A DNA stretch of 64,000 nt from Oscillospiraceae bacterium (GTDB lineage Bacteria > Bacillota > Clostridia > Oscillospirales > Oscillospiraceae). Made by a program: the position numbers and the translations under genes. The DNA is taken from the NCBI GenBank assembly GCA_017461585.1, contig JAFTYM010000031.1, positions 1 to 64,000 on the forward strand. The letters run 5' to 3'. Positions 46,001 to 54,104 of this stretch are shown one piece after another; within the stretch, counting starts at the first letter, position 1, and every line of letters starts with the position of its first letter. The notes beneath the pieces were generated by a model that saw only the letters and a list, made by a program, of their open reading frames with translations, was not told the DNA's origin and did not search any database.

Positions 46001-47809
46001 ATGTTTGGAACTCATGAAAAATTTAATCTTCAGAGACCTGCTTACGGTCGTGAAGGTTCGGGCTTTTTCCTCTATGAAGATTTTTATAACCATCTTCTCC
46101 GTCTGACCTGCTACAAATCAGGTGAGATGATAAGCAGAAGCGGATTCCAGTTTGACCTTAAGCTGTTTGCAGACGGTCAGGAGCAGGAATATACATATTT
46201 TGCAGACGAAGGATCCCTCAGACTTGACTGTGACAAGGGATATGCAGAGATCGCCCTCACAGCAGAGGATCACCTCCGCATCAGAGGTACCGCAAGCCTG
46301 CACCTGTGCCTCCGTCCTGCTATCCCCGAAGAGGGGACAAGCGCATGCCGCGGTGTATATCAGATGGCAAACGGTGATTGGGAAGGTGCTTTCGGCAAGT
46401 TTGGCATGCTCCGCCTGAGAAAGCTGGCAGGCGACATGAAAGTTGTTGCTCCCTGGAATTCCGAAAAGGGTATGTACGACGAGGTAACATTTGTGTTCGA
46501 GTCGGATGGCGGCGTTTACGAAGCAGCCGTATTTGAGGACATGACTGAGTTTACGCAGCTGCCCGACACATTCGATGCGTTCGACGATGTTGTTGCAAAC
46601 AACAAAAAATGCTTTGCGGAATTCAAGAAGAATTACAGAAATGTTCCCGATGAATATAAAGAGACAGCAAATTACTGCATGTGGCAGATCTGGTCTCATA
46701 AGTGCAAGGCAGTTGGCGGCTTCAAAGAGCCCATGATCTTCATGCACCTGCATTGGATGATCATTGCGGTTTCCTGGCAGCAGACCTACAATGCAATGGC
46801 AACTCTGAACAACGCCAAGGAAGCAAAGAGACTTATTGGAACCATGTTCGAGCATCAGGATCCCGATACAGGCGCTCTGCCTTTCGGCGTCAGCTACTAC
46901 GGCGGCGGAAAGGGCGGCACACCTCAGCCCCCGTTCCAGGGGCTTGGCTTTGCATTCCTGTTTGACCAGTTCGGCGATGACCTGTTCACATACGATGAAG
47001 CTGTTAAGCTCTATCCAAAGGTGAAGAAGTGGGTAGAATTCTGGCTCACAAACCGCAGCGCAGGCCGCGGAGACGATGTTACAGCAATTCTCTCCTCTCA
47101 TGAGTCCGGCTGGGACGATGCATCCATCTTCAATGATGGCTTCCCCGCAGCAAACCCGGACGTTATGTCCTTCATCATTCTCTGCATGGAAGCTCTTTCC
47201 AAGCTTGCAAAGAGCAGCCATCAGTACGCTGCATCCGAAGAGTGGGCGTCAAGAAGCAAGAAGCTCCTTGACACGCTCGTAAACGAGTTCTGGGATGGCG
47301 AAAAGTTTATTACACGCGTAAACGGAAAGCCTGTTGAGAGTATGAGTGCTGTTTGCTATGAGCCCATTATTCTCGGAAAGCGTCTGCCTCAGCACATTAT
47401 CGACACGGTTGCCGAAAAGCTGACAGATGAAAAGACGTTCCTCAGCCCCTACGGCATCACAGGTGAGTCTATGATGAGCCCCTTAAGCGGCTACGGAAAC
47501 AGATTTATCCTCGGCAGATGCGTAGCTCCTCTTAACATGCTCCTCTCCCTCGGTCTTTGCCTTGCAGGCAAGAAGAAGGAAGCGGAAAAAATCGCTCGCC
47601 GCTTCTGCGACCGTATTAAGGAAAAGGGCGTCATTCTGGGCTTCGCTCCTTATGATTACTATCCTCTCACAGGCGAAAAGGTACCAGACCTTGTAGACTT
47701 TGAGGATGTTCCCGTTCCTTCTGACGGCTGGCCCTGGTCCGGCTGGAGTGCATGCAACACAATGATCATGCTTTCCCACGTTATTCCTGAGGGTATGAAG
47801 GAAGAATAA
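46001..47809 (+). CDS. Six-hairpin glycosidase, GH63/MGH1-like, intact acid motif (GH-g)
   Basis: 602 residues, no signal peptide, start behind AAAGGAGG. HESGWDDASIFNDGFP begins at residue 367; Asp372 is the predicted acid. The C-terminal PYDYYPLTGEK corresponds to YEIHPLTGEP of GH-b, with Asp in place of Glu at the candidate base position, and WPWSGWSACN closes the barrel. Together with GH-f it repeats the degenerate/intact pairing seen in units 1 and 2. It should hydrolyse an imported glycoside in the cytosol; the sugar is unknown. Confidence 0.75.
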   Translation: MFGTHEKFNLQRPAYGREGSGFFLYEDFYNHLLRLTCYKSGEMISRSGFQFDLKLFADGQEQEYTYFADEGSLRLDCDKGYAEIALTAEDHLRIRGTASLHLCLRPAIPEEGTSACRGVYQMANGDWEGAFGKFGMLRLRKLAGDMKVVAPWNSEKGMYDEVTFVFESDGGVYEAAVFEDMTEFTQLPDTFDAFDDVVANNKKCFAEFKKNYRNVPDEYKETANYCMWQIWSHKCKAVGGFKEPMIFMHLHWMIIAVSWQQTYNAMATLNNAKEAKRLIGTMFEHQDPDTGALPFGVSYYGGGKGGTPQPPFQGLGFAFLFDQFGDDLFTYDEAVKLYPKVKKWVEFWLTNRSAGRGDDVTAILSSHESGWDDASIFNDGFPAANPDVMSFIILCMEALSKLAKSSHQYAASEEWASRSKKLLDTLVNEFWDGEKFITRVNGKPVESMSAVCYEPIILGKRLPQHIIDTVAEKLTDEKTFLSPYGITGESMMSPLSGYGNRFILGRCVAPLNMLLSLGLCLAGKKKEAEKIARRFCDRIKEKGVILGFAPYDYYPLTGEKVPDLVDFEDVPVPSDGWPWSGWSACNTMIMLSHVIPEGMKEE

Positions 47810-47847
47810 ACCATCACGTAAGTATATAATTAAAGGAGGATAATGAA

Positions 47848-48825
47848 ATGGCAAAGAACCCTTACCTTATTAAGATTACTGATGAAGAGAACTGGCTGTT
47901 TCCCACAAAGGGCTACAACCCTGACGGATCTATCTCAGAAGATCAGCGCACAATTGTTCTGCCTGAGGGAATGGACAGAAGATATTGCTTTACAGATTCT
48001 GTAATGCGTAAGACACAGCTGGATGGTGACGGCCCTGTAGGTCTCCACGAGCATCAGCAGGGTTATGAGACTTTCTTTGTAGAGTCTGCTTCCATGTATT
48101 TCTACATCAACGGCAAGAAGACTCTTGTAGAAGCAGGAAAAATCATCCACATGCAGCCCTATGAAGCGCACAGCTTCATCTTCAACGGCGATGTACAGTT
48201 CCGCGGAACATTCCATGACTGGAACTGCGCAGATGATTCTCTTGCAACCTCCACTCTGGAGAAGCATTATCCCGATGCAAAGAAGGATCCCGAGTTCTTC
48301 AGCCTCCTGTGCAGCAATATCGACCTTCACATGCGCGGCCTTGCAGACTGTGAGGAGGTTCCCGCAGAGCAGGTTCCCAATGTAAAAGACCCCAAGAACC
48401 CCATGGCAAAGTTTGAAATCGACGGCGCAGTTCTTAAGATGATCACAGCACGTTGGGAAAACGGCGGCAAGAAGGAAATATGGCTTGCTGAGATGGAACC
48501 CGGCTTCTATGCGGAGTGGGACGGCTACCCCACAACACAGGATCTGTTCTATGTAACAGAGGGTAAGATCAAGTTCAAGGTATATGACGAAGAATTTGTA
48601 GCAGAAAAGGATTGTCTCGTTAAGATCCCCAAGTATGCACCTCGTTCCTTTGAGGTTCTTGAGCAGGCTTCAATGTACGATGTAGGCGGCATCACACGCT
48701 GGTATGCTCTTCTTCAGGACTTCACAGCCCTTAAGAAGTTTAAGCCCGAAGAGGCAACCAAGGAAGCCTTTGACGAGATGAGAAAGAGATTTGGCTGCCA
48801 GGTTAAAGCATACGGCAAAAAATAA
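47848..48825 (+). CDS. Two-domain cupin protein (cupin 2)
   Basis: 325 residues, almost the same protein as cupin 1: about 150 residues from LHEHQQGYE onward differ at only one or two positions, and the DNA is also very similar. Differences lie mainly at residues 48-65, around WDGYPTT (WDAYPGT in cupin 1) and in the last 25 residues. The first-barrel metal ligands HEH...E and PYEAH are kept. It follows GH-g, separated by AAAGGAGG. A recent duplication or gene conversion between units 2 and 3 is likely. Confidence 0.78.
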   Translation: MAKNPYLIKITDEENWLFPTKGYNPDGSISEDQRTIVLPEGMDRRYCFTDSVMRKTQLDGDGPVGLHEHQQGYETFFVESASMYFYINGKKTLVEAGKIIHMQPYEAHSFIFNGDVQFRGTFHDWNCADDSLATSTLEKHYPDAKKDPEFFSLLCSNIDLHMRGLADCEEVPAEQVPNVKDPKNPMAKFEIDGAVLKMITARWENGGKKEIWLAEMEPGFYAEWDGYPTTQDLFYVTEGKIKFKVYDEEFVAEKDCLVKIPKYAPRSFEVLEQASMYDVGGITRWYALLQDFTALKKFKPEEATKEAFDEMRKRFGCQVKAYGKK

Positions 48826-48846
48826 ATTACGATTATTCGATTTTTT

Positions 48847-48909
48847 CTTATTGTGCCTTTTGGCAGATGGAGCCGCCGTTCCCCGGGCGGCTCTATCTGC
48901 AACAATAAG
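48847..48909 (+). other. Long hairpin between cupin 2 and the MATE gene
   Basis: CTTATTG (48847-48853) and CAATAAG (48903-48909) close an inner GC-rich stem, GCAGATGGAGCCGCC with GGCGGCTCTATCTGC. Only a short T-poor tail follows, so it is an attenuating or processing stem more than a full terminator; the MATE gene probably still belongs to unit 3. Confidence 0.6.
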
Positions 48910-48933
48910 AGTTTGAAGTGAGGGAGAAAATAA

Positions 48934-50301
48934 ATGGCAAAGAATAATTATAGATCTCTGTCTGACGGCAGTGTTTTGGGAGTTCTTATCAGGTTCTCTA
49001 TTCCATTTTTGTTGTCAGGCTTTTTACAGATGGCGTATTCATCTGTTGATGTGTTCTTTCTTGGAAAATTTGCCTCTGCAGCTGCTGTTTCAGGTGTTTA
49101 CCAGGGCTTGATGATAAATGCCGTTATAACCGGAGTTGCCATAGGTTTGGCATCAGGTGGTACGATACTGTTAGGACAATATGTCGGAGCAAAGGAAGAC
49201 AAGAATGCAGCCAAAGCATTGGGAAATCTGATTGTTATCGCAGTCGTCGCTGCGGCAATTACTATGGGAGTACTGTTTGCTTTCGGTAAGGGTATTATAA
49301 ATCTTATGCAGGTTCCTGTTGAAGCTGTAGGGGAAGCATGGGATTATCTGTTTGTATGTACTTGCGGAATCTTTTGCGTTCTTGGCTATAATGTCGTAAG
49401 TTCTGTTTTAAGAAGTCTGGGCGATTCTAAAGCCCCATTTATATTTGTTCTTATCTCCTGTATTGCCAATATTATTCTTGACTATGTATTTGTCGGAATA
49501 TACCATATGTCTGCAAAGGGTGCTGCTCTTGCAACTGTCATGGCACAGGGCTTGAGCTTTGTTCTTGCGCTGATTTATTTGAAAAGAAAAGGACTTCCAT
49601 TTGAATTTCACGTAAGTGATATGGTTCCAAAGAAGAACACGATACTGGCTGTAATGAAGCTTGGTGTACCCATTACATTACAGAGTCTGCTCAACAACTT
49701 TTCTTTTATGATCTCGAGTGCAATTATAAATACTATGGGAGTTTATGTTTCTGCAGCGGTAAGTATAGTAGGAACCATCACAGGTCTGAGCATGGTAATT
49801 CCGCTGTCCTTAAGCTCTTCAATTTCTGCTATTACAGCGCAGAATATCGGTGCGAAAAAGCCTGAAAGAGCTGTAAAGACATTAAAATACGGAATATTAA
49901 TAAGCCTTGTGTTTGCAATTCCGTTTATTATCTTAGTAGCAATTTGGCCTGAGGCATTGGTAAAAATCTTGAATAACGACCCGAATGTTATAGTGGAGAG
50001 TGTGCGCTATCTTTATCCGTTTTCATGGGATTGTCTGTTTGTATGCTTTGTTTTCTGCTTCAACGGATTTTTCAATGGCTGCGGAAAGACAATGTTTGCG
50101 ATGCTTCAGGAGGGCTTATCGGCTTTCCTCGTAAGAATACCTGCAACATATCTGTTTAAGGTGCTGATAGAAAATGCAACTATATTCCACGTCGGACTGG
50201 CCACGCCGCTGGCATCATTTGCTTCTGCTGTTGCGTGCTTGATTTATTTCAGAGCCTGCTTTACAAAAGAGAAGCTCGAGAGACTTCAGCCAATAGGCTG
50301 A
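48934..50301 (+). CDS. MATE family efflux transporter
   Basis: 455 residues, polytopic inner-membrane protein with about 12 helices in two homologous halves. MATE hallmarks are present: LSDGSVLGVLIRFSIPFLL at the N-terminus, VDVFFLGKFASAAAVSG, the helix-7 start TILAVMKLGVPITLQS, and Asn/Gly-rich segments in each half. It should export a drug-like or aromatic compound by Na+ or H+ antiport. Its place at the end of unit 3 suggests export of a toxic aglycone or pathway by-product, which is inference. Start behind GAGGGAG. Confidence 0.9.
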   Translation: MAKNNYRSLSDGSVLGVLIRFSIPFLLSGFLQMAYSSVDVFFLGKFASAAAVSGVYQGLMINAVITGVAIGLASGGTILLGQYVGAKEDKNAAKALGNLIVIAVVAAAITMGVLFAFGKGIINLMQVPVEAVGEAWDYLFVCTCGIFCVLGYNVVSSVLRSLGDSKAPFIFVLISCIANIILDYVFVGIYHMSAKGAALATVMAQGLSFVLALIYLKRKGLPFEFHVSDMVPKKNTILAVMKLGVPITLQSLLNNFSFMISSAIINTMGVYVSAAVSIVGTITGLSMVIPLSLSSSISAITAQNIGAKKPERAVKTLKYGILISLVFAIPFIILVAIWPEALVKILNNDPNVIVESVRYLYPFSWDCLFVCFVFCFNGFFNGCGKTMFAMLQEGLSAFLVRIPATYLFKVLIENATIFHVGLATPLASFASAVACLIYFRACFTKEKLERLQPIG

Positions 50302-50355
50302 GCTTAAATACATGGCAGAAACTGATTGAAAGAATTATCTGTTCAATAAACAGCA

Positions 50356-50666
50356 AACGCCCTTCACAAAAAGGGTGTACCCGAAAAGAAAACATAAGCT
50401 TAAAAAGAAACCCTTTGCCCGTAAACATCGTTATCAAAGCTCGTAAGACATACAGTATTACAGCGCTTTTCTGCCTCGTTTACGAACAAAAACTATCTTT
50501 TTAAGTGCAAGCAGTTTTGCCACAAGCTATTCGAGATAGAAACAGCTTATAAAAATCCGCCAATACTGGTATGTATTGGCGGATTTTTTAAGTTGCATTA
50601 TAGCCGAATAGATAAAGGCAAAACCTTATGTTTTCTTATCGGGTACACCCTAAAGTGAAGGGCGTT
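50356..50666. repeat. Dispersed palindromic element (copy 3, long form) inside a terminator loop
   Basis: The complete element spans GGGTGTACCCG (50373) to CGGGTACACCC (50650), 278 bases with inverted ends of about 25 bases. The central hairpin AAAAATCCGCCAATAC / GTATTGGCGGATTTTT lies at 50551-50588. An extra segment of about 115 bases (50398-50515) matches copy 1 and is absent from copy 2. AACGCCCTTCAC (50356-50367) and GTGAAGGGCGTT (50655-50666) outside the element form a 12-bp local stem followed by ATTTTTT. No gene lies in 50302-50671. Confidence 0.9.
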
Positions 50667-50671
50667 ATTTT

Positions 50672-51253
50672 TTATAAAATACCTGTTATAAAAATTTCAA
50701 TGCCTATAATAATAAGTATGGCGCCGCCGAAAACAGATGCCTTTCCTGCAAATTTTGTTCCGAACTTTTTACCGAGGAACAGACCAACCGTGCAGATGAT
50801 AAATGTTACGATCGCGATAATAAGACAGCTTAAAAGCGCCATAACAAGGTCGTATTCCGCAATGGTAAAGCCTACGGACAGCGCATCTATGGATGTTGCA
50901 ACGCCCTGCACAAGAAGAGCAGAAGCGCATACAGCGCAGCTTTCATTCTCGGCGTCCTTGTTTTTAATGCCTTCGATAAGCATCTTGCCGCCGATAAAGC
51001 AGAGAAGGATGAGTGCTATCCACGGAATAAGCTTTTCAAAAGCGGTGAAATACTGAACTATGGTATGAACGCAGACCCAGCCGATAAGGGGCATAAGGAA
51101 CTGGAAAAATGCAAATACTCCTGCGATAAGGCACATTCTGTGCTTTTTCATTTTCGGCTCATTGAGACCGTTTGCGAGTGAGACTGAGAAAGCGTCCATG
51201 GCGAGACCTGCGCCAAGGAGCATGCTCGTTAAAATAAAACTTATACTGCCCAA
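50672..51253 (-). CDS. mntP: Manganese efflux pump MntP
   Basis: 193 residues with six predicted membrane helices. The two metal-binding repeats are clear: GAGLAMDAFSVSLANG near the N-terminus and GVATSIDALSVG in the second half. MntP exports Mn2+ and protects against excess manganese. Start is TTG 51253, with GGAGGG six bases upstream on the minus strand; the next in-frame ATG would lose the first helix. It is divergent from moaA. The leader is too short for a yybP-ykoY Mn riboswitch. Confidence 0.9.
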   Translation of the reverse strand: MGSISFILTSMLLGAGLAMDAFSVSLANGLNEPKMKKHRMCLIAGVFAFFQFLMPLIGWVCVHTIVQYFTAFEKLIPWIALILLCFIGGKMLIEGIKNKDAENESCAVCASALLVQGVATSIDALSVGFTIAEYDLVMALLSCLIIAIVTFIICTVGLFLGKKFGTKFAGKASVFGGAILIIIGIEIFITGIL

Positions 51254-51384
51254 TTATAGCCCTCCGAAATATGTAATGTGGAAAGAAATTTTAGCACTCC
51301 ACTCTTGTTTTGTCAACGAATATTGCGGTTTCGGATTTTGTGTGGTAATGTTATATTGAAATAATGTGTATAAGTGAGGGCACC

Positions 51385-52338
51385 ATGAGAGATAATTTTG
51401 GACGCGAAATTACCTATTTGCGCCTTTCAGTTACGGAACTGTGTAATTTAAGATGCCGATACTGTATGCCTGAAGACGGTGTGTGCAAAAAGAGCCATGC
51501 CGATATGCTTACGGAGGATGAGATGGTGACTGCTGCAAAAGCAGCGGCAGCTCTGGGCATAACAAAGATACGAATTACAGGCGGTGAGCCTCTTGTAAAG
51601 CGGAATATTCTGTCTATCTGTGAGAGAATCTCCGATATCGAAGGCATAAATGAGCTGTGTCTTACCACCAATGGAACTCTTCTTAAAGAATTTGCAGTGC
51701 CGCTTAAAAAAGCGGGAGTATCAAGACTTAATATCAGCCTTGACACATTGGATCCTGAGAAATTTGCGCATATAACCAGAAGAGACGGTTTCGAAGCTGC
51801 TGCCGAGGGCATCAGAGCTGCGGTTGAAGCGGGTTTTGAAAAGATAAAAATTAATGCTGTTCTTATCGGCGGATTTAATGATGACGAGATAGTTTCACTC
51901 GCGGAGCTTACAAGGAAGTATCCTGTGGATGTCCGCTTTATTGAGCTTATGCCCATGTACGACAGCGGAGATTTCAAGCAGGATGCTTACCTGCCTGTTG
52001 ACGCAGTTATCGAAGAGCTGGGAAGTATGGAAAAGCTTCCCGGAAACGGCGGCGTTGCAGACCTTTACAGACTTCCGGGAGCTTTGGGAAATATCGGTCT
52101 TATAAGCGCAGTAAGTAACCACTTCTGCGGAAGCTGCAACAGAATAAGACTTACGGCAGATGGCAAAATAAAACCATGTCTCCATTCCGATGTTGAGTTT
52201 TCAGTAAAGGGACTTGACTTTGAGGGGATGAAGGCGCAGATGGAAACTGCAATTTTGGGTAAACCTGCCTGCCATGATCCCCTGTCGGCAAAAGAGAGAA
52301 GTCATGCAGGACGAAATATGAACCAAATCGGAGGTTAG
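51385..52338 (+). CDS. moaA: GTP 3',8-cyclase (molybdopterin biosynthesis)
   Basis: 317 residues. N-terminal radical SAM motif CNLRCRYC and C-terminal second-cluster cysteines (HFCGSCNRIRLTADGKIKPC, with the following C-x13-C) define MoaA, which converts GTP to 3',8-cyclo-GTP. The family C-terminus normally ends in two glycines, and here IGG is present. ATG 51385 has GTGAGGG upstream; ATG 51364 is in frame but lacks a site. First gene of the moaA-moaC-mogA-moaE cluster. Confidence 0.93.
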   Translation: MRDNFGREITYLRLSVTELCNLRCRYCMPEDGVCKKSHADMLTEDEMVTAAKAAAALGITKIRITGGEPLVKRNILSICERISDIEGINELCLTTNGTLLKEFAVPLKKAGVSRLNISLDTLDPEKFAHITRRDGFEAAAEGIRAAVEAGFEKIKINAVLIGGFNDDEIVSLAELTRKYPVDVRFIELMPMYDSGDFKQDAYLPVDAVIEELGSMEKLPGNGGVADLYRLPGALGNIGLISAVSNHFCGSCNRIRLTADGKIKPCLHSDVEFSVKGLDFEGMKAQMETAILGKPACHDPLSAKERSHAGRNMNQIGG

Positions 52339-52344
52339 AAGGTA

Positions 52345-52827
52345 ATGAGTGATTTTACACATTTTAATGAAGAGGGCAGAGCAAAGATGGTAGACGTGGG
52401 CGAAAAGCCCCAAAGCCACCGCACAGCCGTTGCCGCAGCCCGAGTTCTTGTAAACCCCGATACTTTTGCCCTTATAAAAAGCGGCGGCATGAAAAAAGGT
52501 GATGTTCTCACCGTTGCACAGGTTGCAGGAATCATGGGCGCCAAGAAAACCCCCGATATAATCCCAATGTGTCACCCTGTTATGATAAACGGAATTGATA
52601 TGAATCTGTCGCTCAACGAGGAGCTTTGCTGTGTTGAGATAGAGGCAAGTGTGTCCTGCGGCGGAAAGACGGGGGTTGAGATGGAGGCGCTGTCAGCTGT
52701 ATCAACAGCGGCGCTTACAGTTTATGATATGTGCAAAGCTGTGCAGAAAGACATTGTAATAAGTGATATTCGCCTTATTTCCAAGACAGGCGGAGTGCAC
52801 GGCGATTTCCGCAGAAAGGAAGATTAA
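52345..52827 (+). CDS. moaC: Cyclic pyranopterin monophosphate synthase
   Basis: 160 residues. MoaC rearranges cyclo-GTP to cPMP. Family motifs are LTHF-like start FTHFNEEGRAKMVDV, KKTPDIIPMCHPV, and EMEALSAVSTAALTVYDMCKA with catalytic Lys in MVSKTGGV-like RLISKTGGVHGDF. Starts 7 bases after moaA behind GGAGG. Confidence 0.95.
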   Translation: MSDFTHFNEEGRAKMVDVGEKPQSHRTAVAAARVLVNPDTFALIKSGGMKKGDVLTVAQVAGIMGAKKTPDIIPMCHPVMINGIDMNLSLNEELCCVEIEASVSCGGKTGVEMEALSAVSTAALTVYDMCKAVQKDIVISDIRLISKTGGVHGDFRRKED

Positions 52828-52829
52828 AA

Positions 52830-53324
52830 ATGGAATTTAAAGCGGCTGTAATAACAGTAAGTGATAAAGGCTCAAAAGGGGAGAGAGTGGACACAAGCGG
52901 TCCTGCCCTTTGTAAAATGCTTGAAAACAACGGCTGGGAGATAGTATATACAACCATCATCCCCGACGATTTTGAGACAATCAAGACAGAGCTTATGCTC
53001 TGCGCAGATGAGAAGAAAATACCCCTTGTTCTTACAACAGGCGGTACAGGCTTTTCTCCCCGCGATGTAACACCCGAGGCAACAATGGCAATTGTAGAGC
53101 GCCCCACACCGGGCATCCCCGAGGCGATGAGAGCGGAGAGCCTTCGTATCACACCCAAAGGATGCTTATCGCGCAGCGCTGCAGGCATCCGCGGGCTTAC
53201 CCTTATCGTTAACCTTCCGGGAAGTGAAAAAGCCGCCAAGGAGAATTTAAACGCCGTTATCGGGGCACTCAAGCACGGCATCGAGATGCTTTACAGCGGC
53301 GGTTCTGCCGACTGTGCAAAGTAA
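52830..53324 (+). CDS. mogA: Molybdopterin adenylyltransferase (MogA/MoaB family)
   Basis: 164 residues. VSDKGSKGERVDTSGP and TTGGTGFSPRDVTPEAT are the nucleotide- and pterin-binding motifs of MogA/MoaB/MoeA-type proteins. It adenylates molybdopterin before Mo insertion. Two bases after moaC. No moeA is in the window, so the insertase must lie elsewhere. Confidence 0.92.
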   Translation: MEFKAAVITVSDKGSKGERVDTSGPALCKMLENNGWEIVYTTIIPDDFETIKTELMLCADEKKIPLVLTTGGTGFSPRDVTPEATMAIVERPTPGIPEAMRAESLRITPKGCLSRSAAGIRGLTLIVNLPGSEKAAKENLNAVIGALKHGIEMLYSGGSADCAK

Positions 53325-53336
53325 GGAGGGGGTTAA

Positions 53337-53732
53337 GTGAAAAAGATACCCCCTTCAATAGATGCATGGCTGAAAGAGGCAAAGCAAGACCCGACTGCCG
53401 AGAAGATCGGCATGTACTTAGTCCACAACGGAACAGTAAGAAAAAGCCCTAAAGCGCAGGTGCGCGAGGGAAAACAGAATCTCGGTCAGGTAGAGGGGCT
53501 TTACTTTGAGTACGATGAGGAAAAGGTTGAAAAAGCCGTACAGGAGACTTACAAAAGAGAGGGCATTTACTATATCCGCACATGGCTCAATTCGGGAGAG
53601 CTTGAGGTCGGCGACGATATAATGTATGTCCTCATCGGCGGTGATATCCGTCCCCGTGTTGTGGATGCACTCCAGTTTTTGGTTGGAAAAATCAAAAATG
53701 AGTGCGTTGTTGAAAAAGAGCATATAAAGTAA
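53337..53732 (+). CDS. MoaE-like molybdopterin synthase subunit
   Basis: 131 residues, GTG start behind AAGGAGGGGG, 12 bases after mogA. KIGMYLVHNGTVR resembles the MoaE start (GA...FxGxVR), followed by a YxxR/K-type mid-region and ELEVGDDIMYVLIGG near the VGDxxVxVxVxxxHR segment, but the conserved late histidine-containing motif is changed. It is probably the large subunit of a divergent molybdopterin synthase; a MoaD partner is absent from the cluster. Less likely, it is a non-catalytic MoaE relative. Confidence 0.65.
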   Translation: MKKIPPSIDAWLKEAKQDPTAEKIGMYLVHNGTVRKSPKAQVREGKQNLGQVEGLYFEYDEEKVEKAVQETYKREGIYYIRTWLNSGELEVGDDIMYVLIGGDIRPRVVDALQFLVGKIKNECVVEKEHIK

Positions 53733-53739
53733 TTAAAGA

Positions 53740-53769
53740 CCTTCTGCTTTAGGCGCCTAAAGCAGAAGG
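53740..53769. terminator. Perfect 30-base palindrome after the moa cluster
   Basis: CCTTCTGCTTTAGGC (53740-53754) is followed directly by its exact reverse complement, then CCATTTTGC. It probably terminates the moa transcript. Confidence 0.75.
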
Positions 53770-54104
53770 CCATTTTGCTGTGATGCATAATGTGTTGGTG
53801 CTCTGTAGGGGACGATGCCAACATCGTCCCATTGTTATCATGTCAGAAATTTTGTATCTTATCATGTCTCCGACGGCATACTTTCTTACTTGTCTAAGAA
53901 AGTATGCAAAGAATGACACATAGGGGATACCACTATGTGTCCCTGCGGCTCAAACATGGTGTGACGGGGTGTTCCCGTCGCTGGGCTCGCCGCATACCTA
54001 ACGTTTATCAATGTTGCTGACCGCCATGTCGTTGCTTTCAGAATTATACATAGGTGCGTTGTAGGGGAGGGCCTCTGTGCCCTCCCGTTTTATTTTGTAT
54101 TTTG
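53770..54104. repeat. Gene-free stretch rich in small palindromes
   Basis: No coding signal. Two related hairpins begin TGTAGGGG: GGGACGATG/CATCGTCCC (53809-53830) and GGGAGGGC/GCCCTCCC (54065-54086). Between them are GCATACTTTCTTA/TAAGAAAGTATGC (53876-53907) and ACACATAG/CTATGTGT (53916-53940). TGTAGGGG-led GC-rich hairpins resemble the dispersed intergenic repeats common in Clostridial gut genomes, so this looks like a landing site for such elements. Confidence 0.6.

Noticed and set aside
46118..47221. 367-codon antisense frame in GH-g
   Set aside because: Shadow of a real paralogous gene; similar antisense frames appear in the paralogues because of shared codon use.
50235..50504. 89-codon plus-strand frame running from the MATE end into the repeat
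   Set aside because: It is out of frame with MATE, runs through the palindromic element, and has no ribosome site.
51254..51384. Moco or yybP-ykoY riboswitch in the mntP-moaA gap
   Set aside because: The gap is 131 bases shared by two divergent genes, and no conserved riboswitch core is visible.
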